From: Parapedobacter pyrenivorans_A
GTDB taxonomy: Bacteria > Bacteroidota > Bacteroidia > Sphingobacteriales > Sphingobacteriaceae
DNA length: 64,000 nucleotides
NCBI RefSeq assembly: GCF_041925275.1
Contig: NZ_JBHEUZ010000004.1
Coordinates: 233,504-297,503, forward strand
Reading direction: 5' to 3'
In this document: piece by piece, positions 44,101 to 52,381 of the stretch
Layout of the letters: each line of letters begins with the position of its first letter
How positions within the stretch are numbered: the first letter of the stretch is position 1
Position numbers and translations under genes: made by a program
The notes under the pieces: generated by a model
Told to the model about the DNA's origin: nothing
What the model saw: only the letters and a program-made list of their open reading frames with translations
Database searches by the model: none

Positions 44101-44322
44101 TATAGTCCCGACTGGGCCATTGTTTTCGACAAGGACAAAGTCCGCCATATTTATTTTGTCGCTGAAACCAAGGGCTCCGACTCCGATATGGAGTTGCGGG
44201 AAATTGAAAAACTGAAGATACATTGTGCTGAAGAACATTTTGATACTATCAGTGGTGGAATAGTTAAATTCTCGAAAGTAAGTGGCTACGACAAAATGAT
44301 GGATATCATACGGAGCAATTGA
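41188..44322 (+). CDS. res: Type III restriction enzyme Res subunit (DEAD/DEAH helicase-nuclease)
   Basis: 1044 residues. The SF2 helicase motifs are Walker A METGTGKTYTYIRTMYEL (GTGK 117-120), DEPQ in ILIIDEPQSVDGEK, SAT in LRYSATHKVEYNK, and motif VI-like QTRRRQEVGRGMRLCVDSRG. The C-terminal PD-(D/E)xK endonuclease is seen as SPDWAIVFDK...HIYFVAETKGSD (~971-996), with Asp and ExK in place, so cleavage is probably intact. It works with Mod: it translocates from two head-to-head unmethylated sites and cuts DNA. It overlaps the AlbA_2 gene by 4 nt (ATGA). Confidence 0.95.
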   Translation: MKLQFKEQDFQVQAVKAIIDCFEGQPLKTNRFTLERSKELIRKAKQAASGGIQASVFDNDVLEDIGYRNSPLQLTDTQVLKNIQTVQQQNGLNESAGIERPKGIKLGYNLTVEMETGTGKTYTYIRTMYELHKHYGWSKFIVIVPSIAIREGVYKSFQVTQDHFQELYGHKINPFIYNSGRPQDIENFATDSRISVMIINTQAFNASGADARRIYMELDQFGTRKPIDIIAQTNPILIIDEPQSVDGEKTLKSMQDFKPLFTLRYSATHKVEYNKVYRLDALDAYNRKLVKKIQVKGINLKGSTGTTGYLYLEQISLSTTKPPFAIVEYEERSGEGVKKTRKKLAEGANLYELSGNLPVYKNHVITEVNGYLNKIVVNGEDIYPGDIVNDKDEHAFRRVQIRETILSHLQKEKQLFGKGIKVLSLFFIDSVDKYRVYDETGEKVLGEYAKIFEEEYNKVRNDFLDLFQQDYNDYLKDTDPSQVHKGYMPTSYVDYLQRDGADKIHEGYFSIDKKGKSVDPSVKRGKEDSDDISAYDLIMKDKERLLSFDEPTRFIFSHSALKEGWDNPNVFQICALKSAESGSQTRRRQEVGRGMRLCVDSRGVRQDFELIGEQVHEVNKLTVIASESYEAFAKGLQAEIAATLADRPQKAEIAYFVGKVVSDAPDKRYRLTEDDARKIQFQLIIGQIIDQDYRITPAGREIIEKGATPLPEHLEPYRESINQLLVSIYSGKAIKPEDERQTVVLNTNANFKKKEFQALWDRISLKTIYEVQFDTEKLIGESKRQINAKLHISDRVYEVKSGELEDGTKEQMQQGALLRESKREYLKLNNDLYSDTLYDIVGEIEEKTNLTRRTIVEILKAIREEKFAMIRKNPEEFIARCCKLINEAKASLIINNIVYHKTDERYDAKTIFTNDKSALRHSDLLKKHVYDYLTSDSKIEADFAHALENSVEVVVYAKLPRSFYISTPVAKYSPDWAIVFDKDKVRHIYFVAETKGSDSDMELREIEKLKIHCAEEHFDTISGGIVKFSKVSGYDKMMDIIRSN

Positions 44323-44341
44323 TATTAATCAACACGGACAT

Positions 44342-47300
44342 ATGGAGCTCATTGATAACGTAAATAGTCGCTTGGGGGATGATCTCAAGGTAAGCATTAA
44401 AAAAGGCAGTAAGATCAGCATTGCCGCTTCTTCCTTTTCTATTTACGCCTATGAAGTGCTTAAAAAGGGACTCGAGAAAATAGATGAGTTACGTTTCATT
44501 TTTAGTTCCCCAACGTTCGTTGAAGAGCACTTTAAGAAAGAAGTGCCGAAGTTTTTTATCCCACATCTCTATAAGGAGGCGGACCTGTGTGGTGGAGAAT
44601 TTGAACTAAGGCTTAAAAACCAGCTTAATCAGCGCGCTATCGCGCGGGAATGTTCGAAATGGGTAAAGGCGAAGGTAACATTCAAGTCCAACAAACATTT
44701 TCACCAGCCTCTACATGGTATGATCCATGTCGAAAATAGTCCGACTGATTCTGTTAATTATTCAAATATCGGCAGTTTCACCACGGCAGACCTTGGATTC
44801 ACCCATAAAAAAGGTTTTCCCACACTCATTCAAAAGACAAGTTTTCCTAATAGCCAGGCATACCTGGATTGGTTTGATCAGGTGTGGAGCAATGAGGATG
44901 ACTTGAAAGAGGTTACGGCGCAGGTTCAAAGTTATTTTGAAAGCGCTTACCGTGAAAATAGCCCGGAATTCATCTATTTCATCACGTTGTATAACATTTT
45001 CAATGATTTTCTGGATGACCTTTCGTTGGATGCTATACCCAATGATCAAATCGGATTTAAGGATACATTGATTTGGAGCAAATTGTATAATTTCCAGAAA
45101 GATGCAGTGATTGGAGCTATTAATAAATTGGAAAAATTTAGTGGCTGCATCATCGCGGACAGTGTTGGTCTTGGCAAGACCTTTTCTGCATTGGGCGTGA
45201 TTAAATATTACGAGATGCGGAATAAGGATGTCCTGGTTTTATGTCCTAAAAAACTTGAAGCGAACTGGAATACTTACCGGCAAAACGACAAGAATAATTT
45301 TCTTGCTGCGGATCGATTCCGGTATGACGTGTTATTCCACACCGATTTGAGCCGTGATCGGGGCATGAGCAATGGCAGGATTCTGGAAAATGTGAATTGG
45401 GGAAATTACGGATTGGTGGTAATTGATGAATCCCATAATTTCAGAAATAACAATCCCTATTCAGATCGCGAAAACCGCTATCAGAAACTGCTGCGAAAGG
45501 TAGTCAAAGAAGGGATAGAAACCAAAGTACTGATGTTGTCCGCTACACCAGTGAACAATCGTTTCAACGACCTTAAGAACCAACTCGCACTGGCCTATGA
45601 AGGGCAACCTCATCTGATCGATCAGAAGTTAGCGACAAAAAGTGGTGTTGAACAGATATTCCGCAAGGCACAGCAAGCATTCAATGTTTGGAGCAAATAT
45701 GATGCATCGCGTCGCACGACGGAAAATTTGCTTGACATGCTGGACTATGACTTCTTCGAAATATTGGATTCGCTCACCATTGCCCGTTCCAGAAAGCATA
45801 TTACGACCTACTACGATACAACTGCGATCGGAAAGTTTCCCAAACGGAATGAACCTTTATCCATTCAGAGCGCACTGACAAAAGATGGCCAAGTCACCTA
45901 TGTGGAAATTGCCGAAAAGCTTATCCTGTTAAATCTTTCGGTCTATACACCATTGAACTATATTTTGCCAAGTAAGGTTGAATTCTATCGGGGCCTGTAT
46001 GAGAAAGATGTCCGGTCGGGTGCTGGAAAGTTGTCTCAAATTGACCGCGATAATAGTTTACGGATTTTGATGCGAATTAATTTGCTGAAACGCCTGGAAA
46101 GTTCGGTGGATTCTTTCCGGATTACGCTGGAGGGGATCATCGCGCAAATTGAGCGCGCCATACATACGGTGGAAGAAGGAGGAAAAGCAGATTATGAGGG
46201 CATCCAAGCTAAGATCGAGGATGAAAATTTCGATTGGGAGTCAGACTGGGGTGAAGAGGAATTTTTCATTGGCAAAAAGATTAAGGTCCATGTCGCGGAC
46301 ATGGATGCTGTGCGATGGCGTGAAGACTTAGCTGAAGATCTATATTTACTTAAAAGCCTGTGGAGTAGCATTGAAACCATACGTGGCACGGAAGATTATA
46401 AACTGAATCATTTGATTGGCTTACTGGAGGGAAAAATCAACCAGCCGTTTAACACGGATAATAAAAAGGTGATCATCTTCACCGCATTTGCCGATACCGC
46501 CAATTATCTGTACAGTAATATCCAAGAGCAGTTTAAGACGAAATACGGCTTACATACAGCATTGATCACCGGATCCAGGAAGATTAGTAATGCCACAAAA
46601 ATCCCGTCTGATCTCAATGCTTTATTGACTTGTTTTTCTCCGGTTTCCAAGGGCAAAGGGCTTGTGTACCCCGAGTTGAAGGAATCGATTGACATATTAA
46701 TTGCAACGGATTGTATTTCAGAAGGTCAGAATCTCCAAGATTGTGATTTTTTAGTGAATTATGACATCCATTGGAATCCGGTACGTATCATTCAGCGCTT
46801 TGGTCGGATAGATCGAATTGGCTCGAAAAATGAAACCATTACCATGGTTAATTTTTGGCCGGATGTTACCCTTGATGCTTACATCAACTTAAAGCAAAAG
46901 GTTGAAAGCAAGATGCTGATAACTAACATGGCTGGTACCGGAGACGATAATATTTTGAATGAAAATGACCCGGATCTCGAATACCGAAAGATTCAATTGC
47001 AGAAGCTGAAAGACGAGGTCATAGATTTGGAAGATCTGCGCGAAGGGGTTGATATCACGGACCTGGGCTTAAATGATTTTAGGGTTGATTTAGCCAATTT
47101 AATCAAACAGTATGGTCCGTTAAACAATATTCCGGAGGGATTGCACGCGGTGGTGAAATCGTCAACGGTGCTTCCGCCCGGTGTGATATTCGTGCTAAAA
47201 AACCTAAATTCTTCCGTTAACATCAATAAGGTAAATCGTCTGCATCCGTTTTACCTGGTGTATATGAACAGTTTAGGTGGTGTGCAGTTGCGGCACGTGG

Positions 47301-47575
47301 ATTCGAAAAAGATTCTTGATGCCATGCGGATGTTATCCAACGGGCATAAGGAACCGCTTATTGATTTGTGCAAGGCGTTAAGCAAGGAAACCGATGAATA
47401 TCATGATATGAGTAGGTACTCTCAATTGTTAAAGCAGAGTATCGGATCCATCATTGAAACGGAGGAAGAGAAAGAAGTACAAAGCCTCTTCCGGTCGGGA
47501 GGCACCACGGCATTGACGGAAAAACTCAAGGGGTTAGAGGATTTCCAATTAATTTCATTTTTAATTGTTCGCTGA
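44342..47575 (+). CDS. SNF2/SF2 helicase with N-terminal phospholipase D-like domain
   Basis: 1077 residues. The first ~170 residues resemble the PLD-like nuclease or binding domain found on such helicases (KISIAASSFSIYAYEVL, LRFIFSSPTFVE), although a complete HxKxxxxD motif was not found, so nuclease activity is doubtful. The helicase core has Walker A ADSVGLGKTFSALGVI (~273), DESH in LVVIDESHNFRNN, LMLSATPVNNRF, and the C-terminal half DCISEGQNLQDCDFLVNYDIHWNPVRIIQRFGRIDRIGS. This is the SNF2-like translocase group common in defence islands. It follows res by 19 nt and overlaps the DUF4391 gene by 1 nt. Confidence 0.88.
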   Translation: MELIDNVNSRLGDDLKVSIKKGSKISIAASSFSIYAYEVLKKGLEKIDELRFIFSSPTFVEEHFKKEVPKFFIPHLYKEADLCGGEFELRLKNQLNQRAIARECSKWVKAKVTFKSNKHFHQPLHGMIHVENSPTDSVNYSNIGSFTTADLGFTHKKGFPTLIQKTSFPNSQAYLDWFDQVWSNEDDLKEVTAQVQSYFESAYRENSPEFIYFITLYNIFNDFLDDLSLDAIPNDQIGFKDTLIWSKLYNFQKDAVIGAINKLEKFSGCIIADSVGLGKTFSALGVIKYYEMRNKDVLVLCPKKLEANWNTYRQNDKNNFLAADRFRYDVLFHTDLSRDRGMSNGRILENVNWGNYGLVVIDESHNFRNNNPYSDRENRYQKLLRKVVKEGIETKVLMLSATPVNNRFNDLKNQLALAYEGQPHLIDQKLATKSGVEQIFRKAQQAFNVWSKYDASRRTTENLLDMLDYDFFEILDSLTIARSRKHITTYYDTTAIGKFPKRNEPLSIQSALTKDGQVTYVEIAEKLILLNLSVYTPLNYILPSKVEFYRGLYEKDVRSGAGKLSQIDRDNSLRILMRINLLKRLESSVDSFRITLEGIIAQIERAIHTVEEGGKADYEGIQAKIEDENFDWESDWGEEEFFIGKKIKVHVADMDAVRWREDLAEDLYLLKSLWSSIETIRGTEDYKLNHLIGLLEGKINQPFNTDNKKVIIFTAFADTANYLYSNIQEQFKTKYGLHTALITGSRKISNATKIPSDLNALLTCFSPVSKGKGLVYPELKESIDILIATDCISEGQNLQDCDFLVNYDIHWNPVRIIQRFGRIDRIGSKNETITMVNFWPDVTLDAYINLKQKVESKMLITNMAGTGDDNILNENDPDLEYRKIQLQKLKDEVIDLEDLREGVDITDLGLNDFRVDLANLIKQYGPLNNIPEGLHAVVKSSTVLPPGVIFVLKNLNSSVNINKVNRLHPFYLVYMNSLGGVQLRHVDSKKILDAMRMLSNGHKEPLIDLCKALSKETDEYHDMSRYSQLLKQSIGSIIETEEEKEVQSLFRSGGTTALTEKLKGLEDFQLISFLIVR

Positions 47576-48225
47576 TGGTGGATGTCTTTCAGTTACCGAA
47601 GACCACATTCGTCAACCGTATCGTTCCGAAAAATGCCTTTGATGAGTATACAGATACCAAGCAAAAAAAACTTTTTACGGACTTAGTGTCCAAAATTACA
47701 TGGACAAACAAATTGGCTGCGGATACAATCAACCTATCGGGGAAAACGCTTGACGAGATCCAAATCATCCAAATTGAGCTAAAAAGCAAACAGGAGATAC
47801 CGGAGGTATTGGCCGTCATTGACAAGGCTAGTCCGTATGCTATTATTTTCATCGTCTATTTTGGCAGGGAATACTACCTGTCAGCATCCAGCAAACATGC
47901 TCATCCTGTAAAGACCGATATATCAGTAATTGACTGGACGTTTAAGTCTGAATGGTGGTCAGACCAAGGTTTACCTTACCGCCTAACCCTGAAAGAAACC
48001 CTGGATTTTGTTTTCTTCGATTTCTGCAAGCAATTGTCGGGTTTCGTTGATAGTGACCTTCGAACCATCGCTGCCTTGGTAGAAAAGAGCCGCCTTTTGG
48101 ACCAGCTTCAGCGGGAAGGTAAGAAACTGAAATCAGAAATTTCCAGAAGTAGACAGTTTAACAAAAAGGTTGAATTGAATCTTCGTTTAAGCGAGGTTTT
48201 AAAGCGCATTGAACGACTCCATTAA
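47575..48225 (+). CDS. DUF4391-type protein, last gene of the defence cassette
   Basis: 216 residues, starting MVDVFQLPKTTFVNRIVPKNAF, with LAADTINLSGKTLDEIQIIQIELKSK, PYAIIFIVYFGREYYLSASSKH and a Lys/Arg-rich helical tail. I believe this is DUF4391, a family that accompanies PLD-helicases in bacterial and archaeal defence loci; function unknown. The TGATG overlap with the helicase stop makes them translationally coupled, so they probably act together. It ends the lower-GC block; the next gene is 156 nt away. Confidence 0.72.
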   Translation: MVDVFQLPKTTFVNRIVPKNAFDEYTDTKQKKLFTDLVSKITWTNKLAADTINLSGKTLDEIQIIQIELKSKQEIPEVLAVIDKASPYAIIFIVYFGREYYLSASSKHAHPVKTDISVIDWTFKSEWWSDQGLPYRLTLKETLDFVFFDFCKQLSGFVDSDLRTIAALVEKSRLLDQLQREGKKLKSEISRSRQFNKKVELNLRLSEVLKRIERLH

Positions 48226-48272
48226 TGCTATAGAACGTCCACTGGATAATTTCATGGCACTTTAGACTTGAT

Positions 48273-48280
48273 TACTTTTG
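48273..48280 (+). promoter_or_regulatory. Candidate -7 element upstream of the ABC pair
   Basis: TACTTTTG fits TAnnTTTG, about 102 nt before the ABC ATP-binding gene; no TTG at the -33 distance. The rest of 48226-48381 shows nothing clear. Confidence 0.3.
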
Positions 48281-48381
48281 AAACAACGCTGATTAATTCT
48301 GTACACCCCGAGGATTTTCATCGCGTCGGTTTGGTTTACAAAAAAACAGTAGTTTTACCCATTCGTACTGCGTAAACAGAC

Positions 48382-49164
48382 ATGGAAGAAAAGCAACCCA
48401 TCATCAGCATCACCGGCCTTGAAAAATGGTATGGTAGCAAGCATATCCTAAAGGGCATTGACCTCGATATCTATCCCGGCCAGATTATCGGTTACATCGG
48501 GCCGAACGGCGCGGGTAAGTCGACCACCGTGAAAATACTTTGTGGACTGATCACCGATTTCAAGGGCACGGTGACCGTCGATGGCATCGACCTGCGGGGC
48601 GATGCACTCGCGGTGAAAGCCAAAATCGGATACGTGCCCGAAAATGCAGAACTTTATGATGTGCTCACCCCGCTGGAATACCTCGATTTCGTGGGTAAGC
48701 TCTACGGTATGGAAGCACCGGTCATTCGCAGCCGGGCAGAACGGCTGCTGGCAAGCTTCGGGCTCGGCGAACAACTCAACACGCGCATGGACACGTTCTC
48801 GAAGGGCATGCGGCAGAAGGTACTGCTCATCGCGGGGATCATCCACAATCCACGCATTATCATGCTTGATGAACCGCTGTCGGGCCTGGATGCCAATGCC
48901 GTGATTACCGTGAAGGAAATGATATCCCTGCTGGCAAAGGAAGGGAAAACCATCTTCTACTGCTCGCACATGATGGATGTGGTAGAGAAAATTTCCGACC
49001 GTATCCTGCTCATTAACGATGGCGCTATCGTGGCCGATGGTACGTTCGACTCCCTGAAGCACGGGCATGGCGAAACGTTGGAACACGTTTTCGCACGGCT
49101 TACGGGCCGGGCGGGTGATAGCAATGATGCCGCCCGGATCATTTCAGCCCTCGACGAACAATAG
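48382..49164 (+). CDS. ABC transporter ATP-binding protein (ABC-2 exporter type)
   Basis: 260 residues: Walker A GYIGPNGAGKSTTVKILCGL, signature FSKGMRQKVLLIAGI, Walker B PRIIMLDEPLSGLDANAV, H-loop YCSHMMDVVEKI. The product is full length for the CcmA/ABC-2 group. It powers the membrane protein encoded 12 nt downstream. Substrate unknown. The gene returns to the higher GC of the chromosome, so it lies outside the defence cassette. Confidence 0.93.
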   Translation: MEEKQPIISITGLEKWYGSKHILKGIDLDIYPGQIIGYIGPNGAGKSTTVKILCGLITDFKGTVTVDGIDLRGDALAVKAKIGYVPENAELYDVLTPLEYLDFVGKLYGMEAPVIRSRAERLLASFGLGEQLNTRMDTFSKGMRQKVLLIAGIIHNPRIIMLDEPLSGLDANAVITVKEMISLLAKEGKTIFYCSHMMDVVEKISDRILLINDGAIVADGTFDSLKHGHGETLEHVFARLTGRAGDSNDAARIISALDEQ

Positions 49165-49176
49165 TAGGATGACCTC

Positions 49177-50877
49177 ATGAATAAACTGATCCTCGAAATG
49201 CTGCTGCTGCCTGCGTTCCTATGGAAGCGCCTGGGCGTTGATTTAGCCAAACTCCGGTTAATCCTGACGGTCAAACTGGTCATCGATAACCGTCGCCCGA
49301 TGATGTCGTGGGCAACCGGGTCGAAGAAAAAATCATCGAACACGAGCATTATCCAGACCATCGTGATGGCGGTGATGGGGGCGATGTTCTTATTGTATTA
49401 TTTCCTCCTGGACGACTCTTTCGTCGCTGATTCCTTCTACTTTTTCTCCCTGATGTGCGTGTTGGCATTGATGCTGATCAGCGAGTTCTCAACCATCTTA
49501 TTGGATACGCGCGACCAGTTCATCGTCTTGCCGCGGCCGGTAGACGACCGGACATTTTCGGTAAGCCGTATCCTGCATATTGGCATCCTCCTGCTTGGTT
49601 TATTGGTGGGTCTTGCCTTGCCGGGATTGATTTATGCCCTAGTGGCGAACGGCATCGTCGGAGGTGCCATTTTCCTCCTGCAAACCGTCATTGCCGGTAT
49701 ACTCACCTTGCTCATTGTCAATCTTTTCTACTTGATGATGGTGAAATGGCTCTCCGCACAGCGGTTGAAAGATACGGTGTCGATATTTCAGGTCGTATTT
49801 TCGGTAGCTATATTCTCATCCTATTATCTGGGACCGACATTGTTGCGTAGTGAATGGGTACAGCAATTGACCATCGCTTCTACACCGGCAGCGTGGTTAT
49901 TGCCTCCCGTGTGGGTCGCTTCCATCCAACAGCTCGTCGTACCACCCTTTTCGGGGTTGGTGGTGGCGCTTAGCGTATTGGGTCTGCTAACCCCGTTGGT
50001 GGCGTTGTGGTTGGTGGTACGGATGTTTGCCACCGGATTCAATGACAAAATTGCGGCAATAGCCGGTGGGAGCGGTGGCGATACGGCACCTAAGGTAGCG
50101 CTTGGTCCCACCACGGCAAAGCGTACCCTTGGGGATCGGCTTGGCTCACTGGTTAGCCGTACACCGCTGGAAAGCGCGGGGTTTGCCATCGTGTGGCTCA
50201 TCACCGGCCGGTCGCGGGAGTTTAAACAGAAAGTCTATCCGTCGCTGGGTTTCATACCGGTATATTTCGTGTTTCTCTTTTTCGTGGGTTTCGGTGGTGA
50301 TGCGGAGGGGACAGGGAGTTCGCTGATGGCCAAATTGGAACGGATGCGCGAACAAGGCACATTCATTGTCTTGTTTTACCTGTCGATATTCACGCTGATG
50401 ACGGTTTTCCAGTCCATTTCGCAGAGTGAGCGCTTTAAAGCGGCATGGGTGTATCATGCCGCACCACTACGCGCCCCCGGCGAATTGATGGCAGGTGTCC
50501 TCATGGCCGTGCTTGTCAAGTTCTTCTATCCCTATATTTTTATATTGGTCGTGATCGGCATCCCTGCGATGGGAGTTGGGATTGTTAACGATGCCCTGCT
50601 TGCTGCCGGTATTGGCAGTATCGAAGCCCTGTTGATTGCCCTGTTTTTGACCAAAGCATACCCATTTTCACGGCCTATCAAACAGCAGGGGGGACAGATT
50701 GTCGTGACGCTGCTATTGACGGGATTTGTGGGGCTGCTTGGATACGTCCATTATTTCTTTGCCGCAAATGACGCACTCATTTGGGGGATAGCTACCGCGG
50801 CGTGGATTGTTTTCATCATCCTAATGAAGTATTTCCGCAAAGAATTTCATCACCTTGTCGCTGTACCTACTACCTAA
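49177..50877 (+). CDS. Large ABC-2-like membrane protein, partner of the ATP-binding gene
   Basis: 566 residues with about twelve hydrophobic spans, for example TIVMAVMGAMFLLYYFLL, FFSLMCVLALMLISEF, ILHIGILLLGLLVGLALPGLIYALV, LSVLGLLTPLVALWLVVRMF and VVTLLLTGFVGLLGYVHYFFA. An LDTRDQFIVLPRPVDDRTFSVSRI loop after the third span recalls large ABC-2 permeases that probably function without a second subunit. Cytoplasmic loops are Lys/Arg-rich. It is cotranscribed with the ATP-binding gene and convergent with nuoN (19-nt gap). Confidence 0.75.
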   Translation: MNKLILEMLLLPAFLWKRLGVDLAKLRLILTVKLVIDNRRPMMSWATGSKKKSSNTSIIQTIVMAVMGAMFLLYYFLLDDSFVADSFYFFSLMCVLALMLISEFSTILLDTRDQFIVLPRPVDDRTFSVSRILHIGILLLGLLVGLALPGLIYALVANGIVGGAIFLLQTVIAGILTLLIVNLFYLMMVKWLSAQRLKDTVSIFQVVFSVAIFSSYYLGPTLLRSEWVQQLTIASTPAAWLLPPVWVASIQQLVVPPFSGLVVALSVLGLLTPLVALWLVVRMFATGFNDKIAAIAGGSGGDTAPKVALGPTTAKRTLGDRLGSLVSRTPLESAGFAIVWLITGRSREFKQKVYPSLGFIPVYFVFLFFVGFGGDAEGTGSSLMAKLERMREQGTFIVLFYLSIFTLMTVFQSISQSERFKAAWVYHAAPLRAPGELMAGVLMAVLVKFFYPYIFILVVIGIPAMGVGIVNDALLAAGIGSIEALLIALFLTKAYPFSRPIKQQGGQIVVTLLLTGFVGLLGYVHYFFAANDALIWGIATAAWIVFIILMKYFRKEFHHLVAVPTT

Positions 50878-50896
50878 CTGCTGCATCATCGTTAGC

Positions 50897-52381
50897 TCAT
50901 CCCACCAACCAGTCTGGGAATACCCCGAGTAGCCATACCGCAACGGTGAGGAGCACAGCCAACCATAGGATGGAATGCCGCAACGGTTTTATTTCGGATT
51001 GGCTTTCCGCTGTTTTTAAGAAGGCATGCAACGGAATCTTGAAGTAAAAGAACAAGGAAATAACGGTGGTGAGTGCCCCCACGATCAACAGCACGACCAT
51101 GCCGATATCACCTGTGGTCTGCCAGTCGTGGAAGACCGCAGTGAATACGAGCAACTTGGCCACGAAGCCCGAGGTAGGGGGGATGCCCGTAAGCGATATC
51201 ATGATGAGGGTAAAACAAACCAGCGCCAGCGGCATGGCCCTGCCCAGACCGTGATATTGCCTCACGTCCACAGCTCCGGTGCGTGACTCGATGTAGCCGG
51301 TAAGCATGAATACGCCCATATTCATCAAGGAGTAGACCGCCAAATAGTATAATAAGATCGTATGGTCTTGGGCGGAATACGCCAGCACAGCCATCATGAG
51401 GAAACCGGTGTGGCCGATGGATGAATAGGCCATCATGCGCTTCACATCGGTCTGCCGCAGGGCAGCCAGGTTGCCCCAAAGCATCGTCACCGCAGCCGCA
51501 GCCACCAGCAGCAACCGAAGGTGCTGGTAGGCGAAACTATCCGGCGGCCATGCATACAGGATATTGGCCAACAGGGCAATACCGGCAATTTTAGGAGCGG
51601 TGGAAAGGAAGGCCGTAACCGGCGTGGGCGCCCCTTGGTACACGTCGGGCGTCCAGAAATGGAAGGGCACGAAGGTGAGTTTGAACCCGATGCCCGTGAA
51701 GACGAACAGGAGGGCGATGGTGACGAGCAAAGGCGATGCACCAGTAAGCCCCTGGATATGCTGGGCTGAGGTGTAGTCGAGGTTGCCCGTGAAGCCGTAG
51801 AGCAACGACATCCCGTAAAGCATCACCGCGGAGCACACGGCACCGAACAGCACGTACTTCATCGCCGCTTCGGTCTGCCGGGAATCCTTGGCGAGATAGC
51901 CGACCATCAGATAGGAGCCAATGGATACCATTTCAATGGCGATAAAGGTGAGAAGCCAATTGGAGGCGAGCGCCATGAGGTTCAGGCCGATCTGCACGGC
52001 CAGCAAAATAGGGTATAGATCGCCCGTTTTTTTGCGGTGCGCGCCGAAGTCGGGACTGGCATGCACGAAGCAGGCAAACAGCAGGCCGACGATGGCAATC
52101 AATATACGCATGTATTGGCTGACTACATCGGTGGCCACCATGCCGAATAATACGCCGTCGGCATCGGGCGCGGCAAGTTGGAAGCCACTGCATACGGCGG
52201 AGAGGGCGATCCCGATCAGCGCAACAGTGAACGTGGCGTGTCGCCACAGCCGGTCGACGAACAATCCGGTGAGGATGCTTGCCACGAATGCCGCGATCAG
52301 CACCAGTTCCGGTGCCAGTGCGGGCAATCCGCCGACGATGTGGTCCAGTCTTTCGCTTATATCGGGTAGTTGGGAAGTCAT
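50897..52381 (-). CDS. nuoN: NADH-quinone oxidoreductase subunit N
   Basis: Antiporter-like proton-pumping subunit of complex I, 494 residues with about fourteen hydrophobic spans. The antiporter core is visible: FIAIEMVSIGSYLMVGYL (key Glu), GIGFKLTFVPFHFWTPDVYQGAPTPVTAFLSTAPKIAG (key Lys and the PDVYxG motif) and VKRMMAYSSIGHTGFLMM. It is the last gene of the nuo block and its ATG overlaps the nuoM stop by 4 nt. Confidence 0.96.
   Translation of the reverse strand: MTSQLPDISERLDHIVGGLPALAPELVLIAAFVASILTGLFVDRLWRHATFTVALIGIALSAVCSGFQLAAPDADGVLFGMVATDVVSQYMRILIAIVGLLFACFVHASPDFGAHRKKTGDLYPILLAVQIGLNLMALASNWLLTFIAIEMVSIGSYLMVGYLAKDSRQTEAAMKYVLFGAVCSAVMLYGMSLLYGFTGNLDYTSAQHIQGLTGASPLLVTIALLFVFTGIGFKLTFVPFHFWTPDVYQGAPTPVTAFLSTAPKIAGIALLANILYAWPPDSFAYQHLRLLLVAAAAVTMLWGNLAALRQTDVKRMMAYSSIGHTGFLMMAVLAYSAQDHTILLYYLAVYSLMNMGVFMLTGYIESRTGAVDVRQYHGLGRAMPLALVCFTLIMISLTGIPPTSGFVAKLLVFTAVFHDWQTTGDIGMVVLLIVGALTTVISLFFYFKIPLHAFLKTAESQSEIKPLRHSILWLAVLLTVAVWLLGVFPDWLVG

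Noticed and set aside
44342..44860. DISARM or BREX core
   Set aside because: The PLD-helicase gene recalls these systems, but there is no DUF1998 protein, PglZ, BrxL or class-defining methylase; the partners are type III Mod and Res.
48254..48272. Sigma-54-like TGGCAC before the ABC pair
   Set aside because: The following TTG is two bases too far for -24/-12 spacing, and the site lacks enhancer palindromes.
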